From: Bacilli bacterium
GTDB lineage: Bacteria; Bacillota_I; Bacilli_A; RF39; UBA660
DNA: 64,000 bases
Assembly (NCBI GenBank): GCA_017541445.1
Contig: JAFXZC010000006.1
Coordinates: 62,001 to 126,000 of the forward strand
Direction: 5' to 3'
Both the position numbers and the translations under genes were made by a program. Below the pieces are notes generated by a model. It was not told the DNA's origin, did not search any database, and saw only the letters and a list, made by a program, of their open reading frames with translations. Positions 8,093 to 17,904 of this stretch are shown piece by piece. How positions within the stretch are numbered: the stretch's first letter is position 1; each line of letters begins with the position of its first letter.

Positions 8093-10432
8093 TTATCTAA
8101 TAATTTTCCTTACAAATCTTCTAAAAGAATAACCAATTCCATGATTTTTTAAATATACTAAATAATACTTAAAATTTCTATTAATTCTAACAGGATTTTT
8201 TAGATACTTTTCCTTATCAATTTCCATACATTTTTTTATACAGTAATCTTTTACTTCTACATAAGGTGTTTCTAACAAAAACATTGCCTGATCATAATAA
8301 TAGTCATAAAGGCTTCCAGAATATTCTATTTTTTCTTTATCTGAAAGTTTTTCAACAATTTTCATCCAAAGTTTATTTCCTTCTTCTAAAACAGCCACAT
8401 TAGTATTTGTATCCTGTAAGTCATGAATTCTAGTTTTAGTTATTAATTCTTTAATATGAACAAATTTATATCCAGCATCATACATTCTAAGCCATAAATC
8501 ATAGTCTTGTGTGCACTTTAAACTCTCGTTAAATACTCCAGCGTAATCAAGAGCTAATTTTGGAATTAACATACTAATACCATTTAAAGAACCACTTAAG
8601 AAAGCATAAAATGGATATTCATTTAACCTATCATGGTTTAATCTTACAGGCTTTTTAAATTCCTTACCTTTACTATTAATTAATAAATAATCACTAAATA
8701 ATATTGCTTTTTCATCTTCTAATTTATTAATATAATTCATTTCTATTTCAATTTTATCTGGTAAATATAAATCATCATGAGATAACCAAGATAAATATTC
8801 ACCACTCATTTTACTAATAGCAAGATTCAAAGCCGAAGAAACCCCACCATTTTCTTTTGTAAAATACATTATTTTATCTCCATAAGACTTACAAATTTCA
8901 TCAGTACCATCTATTGATCCATCGTTAACAACAATTACTTCACAATTTCCATAAGTTTGTGAAAGTGCACTATCAATAGCTTCTCTAACATAGTTCTCAC
9001 CATTATAAACAGGAATAATTATTGAAACTTTTTTCAAACATTTATTATATAATTCCGTATTATGTTTCATAATACATTCTTGTATTTTAGGATTTGAATA
9101 CTCGATATATGGAATTTTTTTAATCGTTTCATTATTTTTAATCTTCTCAAATATATTTTTAATATTATTATCTTCTTCAAAATCTACATCAGAAATATTT
9201 TTTTTAAATTTCTTTCTTCTTTTAAACGCTGAACAATATAATTCTCTTAATTTATTATTATATTTCTCATAATCATATTCTTCCAAGCATATTTTTCTAC
9301 CTAATTCTCCCCTTGATTTTCTTTCCTCAGGATGTAATATTAAATATTCAATTGCTTCAGCCAGTTTTTTAGAATCTCTATTTGGTACCAAATAACCACA
9401 TTCAGGAGCACGAGTTATAGAAGGCATTGCCGAATTATCAAAAATAATAACAGGTTTAGAACAAGACATTGCTTCTACACCCATAAATCCAAAACTTTCA
9501 CCCTTAGAAGGCATTAAGAAAATATCACAAGCATTCATAGCATATTTCATTTCTTCTTGAGCTACCATTCCTAAATCAATAATATTGTATTTATCTTTAA
9601 CCTCATCAAGCATACCTTTTGTATCACAAGTGATAACAGTTATTTTCTTCTTTGTATTTAAAACTTTTAATGCTTCTAATACATACTCTGTCCCCTTAAA
9701 TTCAGCTTGAGCACGCAAAAATAAAACAATCTCACTATCTCCTATACCAAAATGTTTCCTTGATTCTTTATGACTAACACCACTAAACTTATCAACATTT
9801 ATACCAAATGGTATTAAATGAATCTTGTTAACATTTTCAAATATAGGACTTCTTTTAACTAAATCATACATCCATTTACTTGAAACAACAATTTCTATAT
9901 CACTATTATCAAAAACATATTTTTTTAATTTCCACATTTCATTTGTATTATCTTTTTTAAAAGGAAATAAATAATCTAAATGTTTACAATTAGAACATCC
10001 ATTTTCCCATTTATCACAATCATAAAAATGAACACAATGACCGGTTAAAAAAAAAGGATCATGTAATGTTAAAATCACCTTTTTTTTACGAGACATCTTT
10101 ATTAATGAATATAAAGATAATCTTGTATTATGAAACATATGAAAATGAACTATATCTGCTTCTTTATACTCATCAACTTTATATAAAGCTGGTGTTGAAA
10201 TAGAATAAACATTTATTGTAGACAAATCGTTTTCATATCCTATCAATTTAGAATATATATCCATCATATTGATATTGCTAAACATCTTTATTACATTATC
10301 ATTTTGTGATTGTTTAACAATAACAACTTGTTTAACATCTATTTTTTGATTTGATACATCTGATATCATATCGTATCCATTAAATGTTCTACCTGGTAAA
10401 TCAATATCATTTACTTCAACTACTCTTATCAT
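8093..10432 (-). CDS. Two-domain glycosyltransferase (GT4 + GT2)
   Basis: Protein of 779 residues. Residues 1 to about 390 form a GT-B glycosyltransferase with a His-rich segment (VHFHMFHNTRLSLYSL), a small Cys cluster (HFYDCDKWENGCSNCKHLDY) and the donor motif MPSKGESFGFMGVEAMSC. After a lysine-rich linker, about 455-779 is a GT2 domain (SIIIPVYNGENYVREAID, VVNDGSIDGTDE, WLSHDDLYLPD). The GT2 half is a close paralogue of the N-terminus of the 12322-13986 product. The binding site before the ATG is weak. Confidence 0.85.
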   Translation of the reverse strand: MIRVVEVNDIDLPGRTFNGYDMISDVSNQKIDVKQVVIVKQSQNDNVIKMFSNINMMDIYSKLIGYENDLSTINVYSISTPALYKVDEYKEADIVHFHMFHNTRLSLYSLIKMSRKKKVILTLHDPFFLTGHCVHFYDCDKWENGCSNCKHLDYLFPFKKDNTNEMWKLKKYVFDNSDIEIVVSSKWMYDLVKRSPIFENVNKIHLIPFGINVDKFSGVSHKESRKHFGIGDSEIVLFLRAQAEFKGTEYVLEALKVLNTKKKITVITCDTKGMLDEVKDKYNIIDLGMVAQEEMKYAMNACDIFLMPSKGESFGFMGVEAMSCSKPVIIFDNSAMPSITRAPECGYLVPNRDSKKLAEAIEYLILHPEERKSRGELGRKICLEEYDYEKYNNKLRELYCSAFKRRKKFKKNISDVDFEEDNNIKNIFEKIKNNETIKKIPYIEYSNPKIQECIMKHNTELYNKCLKKVSIIIPVYNGENYVREAIDSALSQTYGNCEVIVVNDGSIDGTDEICKSYGDKIMYFTKENGGVSSALNLAISKMSGEYLSWLSHDDLYLPDKIEIEMNYINKLEDEKAILFSDYLLINSKGKEFKKPVRLNHDRLNEYPFYAFLSGSLNGISMLIPKLALDYAGVFNESLKCTQDYDLWLRMYDAGYKFVHIKELITKTRIHDLQDTNTNVAVLEEGNKLWMKIVEKLSDKEKIEYSGSLYDYYYDQAMFLLETPYVEVKDYCIKKCMEIDKEKYLKNPVRINRNFKYYLVYLKNHGIGYSFRRFVRKIIR

Positions 10433-10461
10433 TTTCTATTTACCAACTTTCTATAATAAAA

Positions 10462-11334
10462 CTATTTTTTAAATTTTTTTCTCAAACTGTCATGTAACCT
10501 AGGAAACATCTTTTTTAACAATCTTGAAAAAAAGTTAAAAATCTTTTTAAAGATACTTACTTTTTCAACAGTTTTATTTTCAATTAAAAGATTTTCATAT
10601 GTTTTAAATAGGTTATATATTTCAAAATCAAATTGTCTATAATACTCATCATCCAAAATATATTGCATAATATTTTTAATACCTAAAATTTGTTTATCTA
10701 AATTTTTACTACAACTATCATCATCTACATATACATTACTTAAAGGAATATCAATTCCTTTCATAGTACATTTTTTAAATAGTTCTAAATAAAAACAAAC
10801 ATCTTCACCTATTCTTATTTTTTCATTAAAGAAAATATCATTATCAATTACTATACTCTTTTTTAACATAACAGTAGGTGTTGCAATGCCACAATTGTAT
10901 ATCAACTTATTTTCAATACAATTATTTATTTTCCCAGTTTCTTTTAAAACTTTATCATTTTTACCAACCGCATAATATGAAGTATGAGAAAAATCTACTT
11001 TCTCTTTCTTCATAAAACTAATCTGCTTATCCAACTTGTCTGGCAAAAACTCATCATCAGAATCTAAGAAAGCAATATATTCACCCTTAGCTTTCAACAA
11101 TCCATAGTTTTTCGCGTGTGCAGGGCCTTGATTTTTTTCATATCTATAATAATGAATTTTTGGATTACTTTTTAAATATTTTAAAAAATTATCAGTAGTA
11201 TTAGGAGAACCATCATCTACTAAAACAATTTCAAAATTATCATATGTTTGACTCATGACAGAATCAATAGCTCTTTTAACTATTTCCTCTCTATCATAAT
11301 AAGGTATAATTACACTAATTAATTCCTTTTTCAT
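10462..11334 (-). CDS. Family 2 glycosyltransferase
   Basis: GT2 enzyme of 290 residues: LISVIIPYYDREEIVKRAID, LVDDGSPNTTDN and FLDSDDEFLPDKL give the nucleotide and metal sites. The C-terminus is strongly basic and amphipathic, suggesting membrane attachment. Two starts are possible: a GTG at 11343 immediately after the previous stop, and the ATG at 11334, which has AGGTGAT 4 bases before it. I prefer the ATG. The gene follows its neighbour without space and is part of one glycosyltransferase transcript. Confidence 0.8.
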   Translation of the reverse strand: MKKELISVIIPYYDREEIVKRAIDSVMSQTYDNFEIVLVDDGSPNTTDNFLKYLKSNPKIHYYRYEKNQGPAHAKNYGLLKAKGEYIAFLDSDDEFLPDKLDKQISFMKKEKVDFSHTSYYAVGKNDKVLKETGKINNCIENKLIYNCGIATPTVMLKKSIVIDNDIFFNEKIRIGEDVCFYLELFKKCTMKGIDIPLSNVYVDDDSCSKNLDKQILGIKNIMQYILDDEYYRQFDFEIYNLFKTYENLLIENKTVEKVSIFKKIFNFFSRLLKKMFPRLHDSLRKKFKK

Positions 11335-11339
11335 CCTAA

Positions 11340-12320
11340 TCACCTCAAATTCATCAAGCCCATAATATTATTATCTAAAATATAAGAAATAATAATTTGA
11401 TTATTATCTATACATCTTAAATCACGTTCAAGTGCATATGAATTATCTATTAAATGTTTTTTAAATAATATTTCATTATTTTCATATATTTCTTCTAAAT
11501 ACTTTAAGAACTCCCTCTTAAGTTTCGTATTTAATCCATATAATGAATTTTTTACTAAAGGAATGAAATTTGTAACAATAAACAAATCCGCAGCATTATA
11601 ATTTATACTTGAAAGAATATTTAAAGTTAATAATATACAATCTACACTATCAGTATATTTTTTTATATTAACTGCTCTTGTTAAAGATCCTTTAGTCATT
11701 CTATAATAATACCTATTATTTAAACAATAATAAATCTTTTTTGAACATGCAACAGCTGGAATAGTAAAACATAAATCGTCACATTTACTATTTTCTTTAA
11801 ACTTATAACCAGAAATAACTTTTCTCTTAAATATTTTATTGCAAGCAGAAGCTGCTGACCAACTACTTAAAATACTATCTGTATCAAATAAAATATAATC
11901 ATCATCACTGTTTATTTCTACATTTAAATCATCTTTTATTATATTATCTTCATACATTACAATATCAGAACATACAACATCAGCATCATTTTTTAATGCT
12001 ATATCAAGCATCTTATAATAATAACCATCATCTGTAAAATCATCAGAATCTAAAAATGTAACATATTCACCTTTAGCATGTGATAACCCATTATTTTTTG
12101 TACAACCAGATCCCATATTTACATCATTTTGATATATTTCAATATTCTTGTCAGGAAATCTATTTTTTAAATCAGATAATATTTTAAAAGATCTATCAGG
12201 TGAACAATCATCGACAAAAATAGCTTCAACATCATCAGTTAAATTTGTTAAAAGAGATTGAAAGCATTCAATTATATATTGTTCACACTTATATACAGGA
12301 ACTATAATACTTAATTTCAT
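11340..12320 (-). CDS. Family 2 glycosyltransferase
   Basis: GT2 enzyme of 326 residues with KLSIIVPVYKCEQYIIECFQ, FVDDCSPDRSF and the metal-binding FLDSDDFTDDGYY; a later WSAASACNKIFKR stretch fits the acceptor region. GAGGTAGATAGT precedes the ATG. It starts one base after the upstream gene's stop and ends with TGA overlapping the next start, so translation is probably coupled. It probably transfers one residue of the repeat unit, specificity unknown. Confidence 0.85.
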   Translation of the reverse strand: MKLSIIVPVYKCEQYIIECFQSLLTNLTDDVEAIFVDDCSPDRSFKILSDLKNRFPDKNIEIYQNDVNMGSGCTKNNGLSHAKGEYVTFLDSDDFTDDGYYYKMLDIALKNDADVVCSDIVMYEDNIIKDDLNVEINSDDDYILFDTDSILSSWSAASACNKIFKRKVISGYKFKENSKCDDLCFTIPAVACSKKIYYCLNNRYYYRMTKGSLTRAVNIKKYTDSVDCILLTLNILSSINYNAADLFIVTNFIPLVKNSLYGLNTKLKREFLKYLEEIYENNEILFKKHLIDNSYALERDLRCIDNNQIIISYILDNNIMGLMNLR

Positions 12321-12321
12321 A

Positions 12322-13986
12322 CTATCTACCTCTAATATTTCTTAAAAATCTCAACACTTTTCTTAATGGTTTAGTTACTTTCCAAGAACGACTATTATAA
12401 ATATTATCTAACTCACCATAAACCGAATAATCACATTTTTCCATTTTATAATATTGATTTAAATCATATACTATAAAAGGAAGTTCACCTTCTAATTCAT
12501 CTTTATTATTATAAGCATAAACAAATAATTTCATCAAAGAATCACTATCAAGCCCAGATAAATGTTCCATTTTACCTCTCTCGTCAAATAATAATTTATT
12601 AAAGTAGAAAACATCATATTTTGTAAACAATTTAAGTAAAGTAACATAATTATCATAAGAACGTTCAAATGGTATTGAAACATCAATCTTTGAAATTATA
12701 TCTGATTTAACCATTAATGTATCTAAAGAAAAATTCTTGATTTTTTCATACAAAGATAAGAAATTTCTATATCTTAAATCCATTGCATAATTCTTATTAC
12801 TTCTATCACATAAAGAAATCAAATTATTACTTATGTCCATAGAATTAAATTGTTCTTCTACTTTATCAGGCGCATATAATGATTTACTAGAACAAAAAGT
12901 AACATATAAACCATTTACTTTCTTAGCAATATCACTAATCTTTCTTACATTATTTAATTCAACATATTTAACATTATGTAAAAGATTCAAAATGTCTTTT
13001 TTTAATATTGTATTAACAAATACTAATTCTACATTTTTATATGTTTGTCTAAGAACTCTTTTTACCACATCTTTTGTTAATTTTTCATCATCTTCATATA
13101 TTACAACAGAAACAAGAGTTACATCATTATCGGTCATAGAATCATATTTCTTTTGTTCTTCTTTTAATAAATTTAATATTTTAACATTTGCTATAGAATA
13201 TGGAGTTTGAGCTAAGAATGCAGAAAATTCTTTATAAAAGTTTAATTTACTACCATACTCTTTTTCTATAACATCATCAGGAGTAGTAGTTGCCAAATTA
13301 TACCATAAATTATTACCTTCCAACATAGCACTTGGACTAGTATTACTATCTTGTCCTTCATGTAATCTTGTTTGAGTAATAATTTTTGTAGAATGAACAA
13401 AGTCGTATTTATAAACTAATCTATTCCACATATCATAATCTTGAGTACAACGGAATTTTGGATTAAATCCACCACAAACTTTAAAAGCTTCTTTTGGTAT
13501 TAACATAGTAATACCATTCAAACAGCCTTCTAAAACTGCTTTATACTTATGTTTTGAAAGCTTATCATGATCCATTACAACTTTATATAAATATTCATTA
13601 TCTTGATTGATTAATTCATAATCATGGAATATAACAACATTCTTATTATCAAGCTTATTTAATATATCAATTTGTACTTGAACTTTATCTGGTTTATATA
13701 AATCATCATGAGAAAGCCATGAAAAATACTCACCTTTCATTTTATCAATACCATAATTTAATGCAGTAGATACACCGCCATTTTCCTTTTTAAAATATCT
13801 TATTTTATCACCATATGATTTTGCTATTTCCTCAGTATTATCTTTAGAACCATCATCAACAACAATAACTTCAATATTATCATAAGTTTGAGCTAAAGCA
13901 CTATCAATAGCTTCTCTCATATAATTTTCACCATTATAAACAGGTATTACTATAGACACCAATGGATGAAAATCCTTTTTTTGCAT
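12322..13986 (-). CDS. GT2 glycosyltransferase with a second, degenerate GT2 domain
   Basis: Protein of 554 residues. Residues 1 to about 230 are a full GT2 domain (VSIVIPVYNGENYMREAID, VVDDGSKDNTEEIAK, WLSHDDLYKPDK). From about 285 a second GT2-like unit starts (LVSVVIYEDDEKLTKD, LRQTYKNVELVFVN), but its metal motif is reduced to SSKSLYAPDK, so it is probably structural. The C-terminus SRSWKVTKPLRKVLRFLR is a motif common in polysaccharide glycosyltransferases. AAGGTGATTTGTT precedes the ATG, and a TATAAT box upstream suggests a promoter in the 71-base gap. Confidence 0.85.
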   Translation of the reverse strand: MQKKDFHPLVSIVIPVYNGENYMREAIDSALAQTYDNIEVIVVDDGSKDNTEEIAKSYGDKIRYFKKENGGVSTALNYGIDKMKGEYFSWLSHDDLYKPDKVQVQIDILNKLDNKNVVIFHDYELINQDNEYLYKVVMDHDKLSKHKYKAVLEGCLNGITMLIPKEAFKVCGGFNPKFRCTQDYDMWNRLVYKYDFVHSTKIITQTRLHEGQDSNTSPSAMLEGNNLWYNLATTTPDDVIEKEYGSKLNFYKEFSAFLAQTPYSIANVKILNLLKEEQKKYDSMTDNDVTLVSVVIYEDDEKLTKDVVKRVLRQTYKNVELVFVNTILKKDILNLLHNVKYVELNNVRKISDIAKKVNGLYVTFCSSKSLYAPDKVEEQFNSMDISNNLISLCDRSNKNYAMDLRYRNFLSLYEKIKNFSLDTLMVKSDIISKIDVSIPFERSYDNYVTLLKLFTKYDVFYFNKLLFDERGKMEHLSGLDSDSLMKLFVYAYNNKDELEGELPFIVYDLNQYYKMEKCDYSVYGELDNIYNSRSWKVTKPLRKVLRFLRNIRGR

Positions 13987-14034
13987 AACAAATCACCTTA
14001 ATTTATTATAACATACTATTAATAAAGACAAACA

Positions 14035-14059
14035 AAAAAGACTTTTTTAAAGCCTTTTT
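14035..14059 (-). terminator. Terminator after the 2-epimerase gene
   Basis: Inverted repeat AAAAAGACTTT/AAAGCCTTTTT (14035-14045 with 14049-14059, one G-U pair) followed on the minus strand by T-rich sequence. It overlaps the last codons of the epimerase gene. Confidence 0.65.
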
Positions 14060-15170
14060 AATCATATTTTCTCCATACTGTTCTATTTACATAACCAGTA
14101 TAACTCATAATTATTTTAACTACCTTAATACCAACATGTTCAACATTGTAATCATTAACTATATGAGGAACTATTTTATTATTAGTTACAACCTTAATAG
14201 AATCAATTATATCTTCAGAATTAACACCACTCATTATTAAAGTGCCTTCATCCATACCTTCTGGTCTTTCATGAGCTTGTCTAATTGTAATAGCTGGGAA
14301 TCCTAATATTGAAGACTCTTCAGTAATAGTACCACTATCAGATATTACACAAAAAGCATTCTTTTGTAATTTATTATAATCATTAAAACCTAAAGGTTTC
14401 ATATATTCAACTAAATCATCAAATTTAATACCCTCTGCTTCAATTTTCTTTCTAGTTCTAGGATGAGCACTAAATATAATAGGCATTTTAAACTCCTTAG
14501 CTACATCATTAATAGCTTTCATTAAAGAAGCAAAATTCTTTGGATTATCAACATTTTCTTCTCTATGTAAACTTAATACAAAATATTTACCTTTCTTTAT
14601 ATCAAGTCTATCTAAAACATCACTACTATCAATTTGCTTCATATTATCATTTAATACTTCTACCATACTAGAACCAGTTTTAATAATAGTTTCGGGTCTT
14701 ATACCTTCAGCCATTAAATATCTTCTAGCATGTTCTGTTAATACTAAGTTAATATCACTTAAATGATCTAATACTTTTCTATTTAATTCTTCAGGTACTC
14801 TTTCATCAAAACATCTATTACCAGCTTCCATATGAAATACAGGTATTTTATTTCTTTTGGCTGATATAACAGCCAAACAAGAATTAGTATCACCATATAA
14901 TAATACAGCATCTGGTTTATATTTTTTAAATAATTCATCTGACTTAACAATAACATTACCTATTGTTTGAGCTGCATTTTCACCTGCAGCATCCATATAA
15001 ACATCAGGTTCTCTTAATCCTAGATCCTTAAAGAATACTTGATTTAATTCGTAATCATAATTTTGTCCAGTATGAACCAAAATATGATCAGTATACTTAT
15101 CTAATTCTTTAATAGTACTAGCTAACTTAATAATTTCAGGTCTTGTACCAACAATAGTCATTACTTTCAT
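14058..15170 (-). CDS. wecB: Non-hydrolysing UDP-N-acetylhexosamine 2-epimerase
   Basis: Enzyme of 370 residues, the usual family length. Recognisable stretches are TIVGTRPEIIKL at the start, the central MEAGNRCFDERVPEELNRK, and SDSGTITEESSILGFP plus IRQAHERPEGMDEGTLIMSG near the end. It inverts C2 of a UDP-N-acetyl sugar. Directly upstream are an RmlD-like reductase and a CapE-type dehydratase, overlapping or abutting, so its substrate is likely the 6-deoxy product of those two rather than UDP-GlcNAc itself (inference). GGAGGTAAATCATT precedes the ATG. Confidence 0.9.
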   Translation of the reverse strand: MKVMTIVGTRPEIIKLASTIKELDKYTDHILVHTGQNYDYELNQVFFKDLGLREPDVYMDAAGENAAQTIGNVIVKSDELFKKYKPDAVLLYGDTNSCLAVISAKRNKIPVFHMEAGNRCFDERVPEELNRKVLDHLSDINLVLTEHARRYLMAEGIRPETIIKTGSSMVEVLNDNMKQIDSSDVLDRLDIKKGKYFVLSLHREENVDNPKNFASLMKAINDVAKEFKMPIIFSAHPRTRKKIEAEGIKFDDLVEYMKPLGFNDYNKLQKNAFCVISDSGTITEESSILGFPAITIRQAHERPEGMDEGTLIMSGVNSEDIIDSIKVVTNNKIVPHIVNDYNVEHVGIKVVKIIMSYTGYVNRTVWRKYD

Positions 15171-16039
15171 AATGATTTACCTCCTAAACCACAATTCTCC
15201 ATAATCAAAGGATATAATTCTTTATGTTCTAAAACCCAATCTTTCATTTCTTCTACCATAGTTTCATAACTAGGTACCTCAAAATCAAATGATTGATCTG
15301 TTCTAACTAAAGTTTTCTCACTTACAACTTTATCATTTGGATTAATTACTATATCTTTATTAAAATATTTTTTAAATAATTCTAATAAATCATTTTTAGG
15401 AATAAAATCATTATTAACTACATGATGTAACCCAGTTAAATTATTCTTAATTCCTTTTTCAATTGCTTTAGCAAGTTCAATAGTAGTTACACCAGTCCAA
15501 ATAACTTTTGTATAACCACCAACTTCACCCGATTGAGTAATAAACCATTGGAATAAACCAATACCTTTAGGATTATTATCAGGTCCAACAATAGAAGTTC
15601 TTAAAGTTAAGCTTCTATCATTTCTTACTTCACCTAAAGCCTTACTTCTACCATAGAATGATGTAGCATCAGGTAAAGCATTCTCATCATATCTACCTTT
15701 ATCTCCTTCAAATACACAATCAGTACTTACATGAATAAATTTAAAATTATATTTACTACTCAATAAATCTATATAATGAGGTAATAAACTATTTAAACTA
15801 ACAGCTAAATGATGATTATCTTCTGCAACTTTATTTAAAATACCAATACAATTAATTACTACATCTGGTTTTACTTTTTTAACTATTTTCTCTAAATCTT
15901 CTTGAGATTTATAAGCATCATAAACAATATCACCATCACTAGAAACAACTGTACCAAATACTTCATAGCCATGTTCTTTAAAATAATTATAAACAACATG
16001 ACCTAGCATTCCATTCATTCCTAATATTAGAACTCTCAT
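15167..16039 (-). CDS. RmlD-like SDR 4-keto-sugar reductase
   Basis: Short-chain dehydrogenase of 290 residues with an N-terminal NAD(P) motif (LILGMNGMLGHVVYNY), STDCVFEGDKG in the middle and the catalytic YGRSK. The pattern is that of the RmlD family rather than CapF, which has an extra cupin domain. Placed between a CapE-type dehydratase and a 2-epimerase, it would reduce the 4-keto intermediate of an L-amino-6-deoxysugar pathway, as WbvR does for L-QuiNAc. It overlaps the dehydratase stop by 4 bases (ATGA). Confidence 0.85.
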   Translation of the reverse strand: MRVLILGMNGMLGHVVYNYFKEHGYEVFGTVVSSDGDIVYDAYKSQEDLEKIVKKVKPDVVINCIGILNKVAEDNHHLAVSLNSLLPHYIDLLSSKYNFKFIHVSTDCVFEGDKGRYDENALPDATSFYGRSKALGEVRNDRSLTLRTSIVGPDNNPKGIGLFQWFITQSGEVGGYTKVIWTGVTTIELAKAIEKGIKNNLTGLHHVVNNDFIPKNDLLELFKKYFNKDIVINPNDKVVSEKTLVRTDQSFDFEVPSYETMVEEMKDWVLEHKELYPLIMENCGLGGKSL

Positions 16040-17043
16040 TCTTCAATTTCTCCCATTTCTTTAAGAAGTTCAACCATACCATCAACATCTAATTGACGAG
16101 TATTATTAGAAGTATAAGATTCTACTTTTCTAACTTTTCCATCACCTTCTGGATAGAACTTATCATAATTTAAATCTCTATTATCCATTGGTATTCTGAA
16201 ATAATCTCCCATATCTTCAGCTTTAGTCATTTCTTCTCTAGTAACTAATACTTCATGATCCTTTTCACCATGTCTAGTACCTATAATCTTAATTTCAGCA
16301 TCACTATTTTTTAATTTTTTAACAGCTTTAGCTAAAGTATCAATTGTAGCACCAGGTGCTTTTTGAACAAATAAATCTCCTTGGTTACCATTTTCAAATG
16401 CAAACATAACTAATTTAACCGCTTGCTCTAAAGTCATCATATATCTAGTCATTTCTGGATCAGTTAAAGTTAATGGTTTACCTTCTCTTATTAATCTATA
16501 AAATAATGGAATAACAGAACCTCTAGATCCCATAACATTACCATATCTAGTTAAACAAATAGTTGTTTTTGCTTTATCACCAAGCATTCTTGCTTTAGCA
16601 ATAATTATTTTTTCCATCATTGCTTTACTAATACCCATAGCATTAATTGGATATGCAGCTTTATCTGTACTTAAACAAACAACTTTCTTTACTCCATGTC
16701 TAGCAGCACACTCTAATACATTATATGAACCAAATATATTAGTTTTTGCAGCTTCTATTGGAAAGAATTCGCAGCTTGGAACTTGTTTTAAAGCAGCTGC
16801 ATGGAATAAATAATCTACACCATCCATTGCACTTTCTAAAGTACCAGGATCTCTAACATCTCCAATAAAGAATTTCAATTTAGAGTTGTTATACTTCTTT
16901 CTCATATCATCTTGTTTTTTCTCATCTCTTGAGAAAATTCTTATTTCTCCAATATCTGTATCAAGGAACATTTCTAATACCTTATTACCAAAAGAACCTG
17001 TTCCTCCTGTAATTAACAATGTTTTTCCTTTAAATATACTCAT
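16036..17043 (-). CDS. capE: CapE/WbjB-type UDP-GlcNAc 4,6-dehydratase/5-epimerase
   Basis: SDR enzyme of 335 residues with the motifs LLITGGTGSFGNKVLEMF, FHAAALKQVPSCEFFPIEA, LSTDKAAYPINAMG and TRYGNVMGSRGSVIPLF, characteristic of cytosolic CapE/WbjB dehydratases. It converts UDP-GlcNAc to a 4-keto-6-deoxy sugar with C5 inversion. I chose the ATG at 17043 because GGGAGG lies 7 bases ahead; the longer reading starts inside that binding site. With the next two genes it forms a complete three-step pathway. Confidence 0.9.
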   Translation of the reverse strand: MSIFKGKTLLITGGTGSFGNKVLEMFLDTDIGEIRIFSRDEKKQDDMRKKYNNSKLKFFIGDVRDPGTLESAMDGVDYLFHAAALKQVPSCEFFPIEAAKTNIFGSYNVLECAARHGVKKVVCLSTDKAAYPINAMGISKAMMEKIIIAKARMLGDKAKTTICLTRYGNVMGSRGSVIPLFYRLIREGKPLTLTDPEMTRYMMTLEQAVKLVMFAFENGNQGDLFVQKAPGATIDTLAKAVKKLKNSDAEIKIIGTRHGEKDHEVLVTREEMTKAEDMGDYFRIPMDNRDLNYDKFYPEGDGKVRKVESYTSNNTRQLDVDGMVELLKEMGEIEE

Positions 17044-17070
17044 GTCATAACCTCCCAAAACATTACCTTT

Positions 17071-17099
17071 ATTTTAACATACATTTCCTATATTTTGAA
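17071..17099 (-). promoter_or_regulatory. Probable promoter of the capE-like operon
   Basis: TTCAAA (17094-17099), a 17-base spacer, then TAAAAT (17071-17076) on the minus strand, 28 bases upstream of the capE-like ATG and just after the terminator of the exporter genes. Confidence 0.45.
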
Positions 17100-17123
17100 T
17101 TCAAATATTTACATAATAAAAAA

Positions 17124-17143
17124 ATACCTATATAAATAGGTAT
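17124..17143 (-). terminator. Terminator of the exporter/initiating-transferase operon
   Basis: Perfect eight-base inverted repeat ATACCTAT/ATAGGTAT (17124-17131 with 17136-17143) followed on the minus strand by seven T residues, immediately after the ABC ATPase stop codon. Confidence 0.8.
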
Positions 17144-17145
17144 CT

Positions 17146-17892
17146 TTATTTTTCCATCTGACTCTTCAAATATTTTTCACAAACCTCTTCTGGATCACCA
17201 ATATCCATTATTTTACCATGTTCTAACCAAACAACCCTATTACATAATTGTTTAACCTTATCAATAGAATGACTAACAAATAATACAGTAGTACCACCTT
17301 TAATCATTTCTTGCATTTTAGCACCACTTTTTTCTTGAAAAGCATAATCTCCAACAGATAAAATTTCATCTACAATAAGAATTTCAGGATCTACTATTGT
17401 AGCAATACTAAATGCAAGTCTTGCCATCATACCTGAAGAGAAATTTTTAACAGGAACTTCTAAAAAATCTTTTAATTCACTAAAATTCACTATTTCATCA
17501 AATTTAGAGTCTATAAATTCCTTTGTATATCCCATAACAGCGCCATTCAAATAAATATTTTCTCTAGCCGTTAATTCAACATCAAAGCCAGCACCCAACT
17601 CAATCATTGGGCATACATTACCACATACAGTAACTTCCCCTTTAGTTGGTTTCATAACACCAGCAACAACTTTTAATAAAGTACTTTTACCAGCGCCATT
17701 ACTTCCAACAAATCCAACAACTTCACCTTTCTCAACTTCAAATGAAACGTCTTTCAACGCCCAAAATTCATTTCTACTCTTTTTTTTCTTTTTCCAAGGA
17801 GTTAACATTCTAATAAATAATTTTTTTAGTGAAAAATTCTTATCTATACCAAGATTAAAACGCATAGATACATCTTTTAATGAAACCATCAT
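17146..17892 (-). CDS. TagH/Wzt-type ABC exporter ATPase
   Basis: ATP-binding subunit of 248 residues: Walker A GSNGAGKST, signature FSSGMMARLAFS, Walker B ILIVDEILSVGD. The layout, with FNLGIDKNFSLKK at the N-terminus, is that of the polysaccharide or teichoic acid exporters, but it lacks the C-terminal carbohydrate-binding domain of Wzt. The ATG at 17892 has AGGAGG 8 bases upstream. Its permease is encoded 12 bases before it. It would export undecaprenyl-linked polymer made by this locus. Confidence 0.9.
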   Translation of the reverse strand: MMVSLKDVSMRFNLGIDKNFSLKKLFIRMLTPWKKKKKSRNEFWALKDVSFEVEKGEVVGFVGSNGAGKSTLLKVVAGVMKPTKGEVTVCGNVCPMIELGAGFDVELTARENIYLNGAVMGYTKEFIDSKFDEIVNFSELKDFLEVPVKNFSSGMMARLAFSIATIVDPEILIVDEILSVGDYAFQEKSGAKMQEMIKGGTTVLFVSHSIDKVKQLCNRVVWLEHGKIMDIGDPEEVCEKYLKSQMEK

Positions 17893-17904
17893 ATTAAACA
17901 CCTC

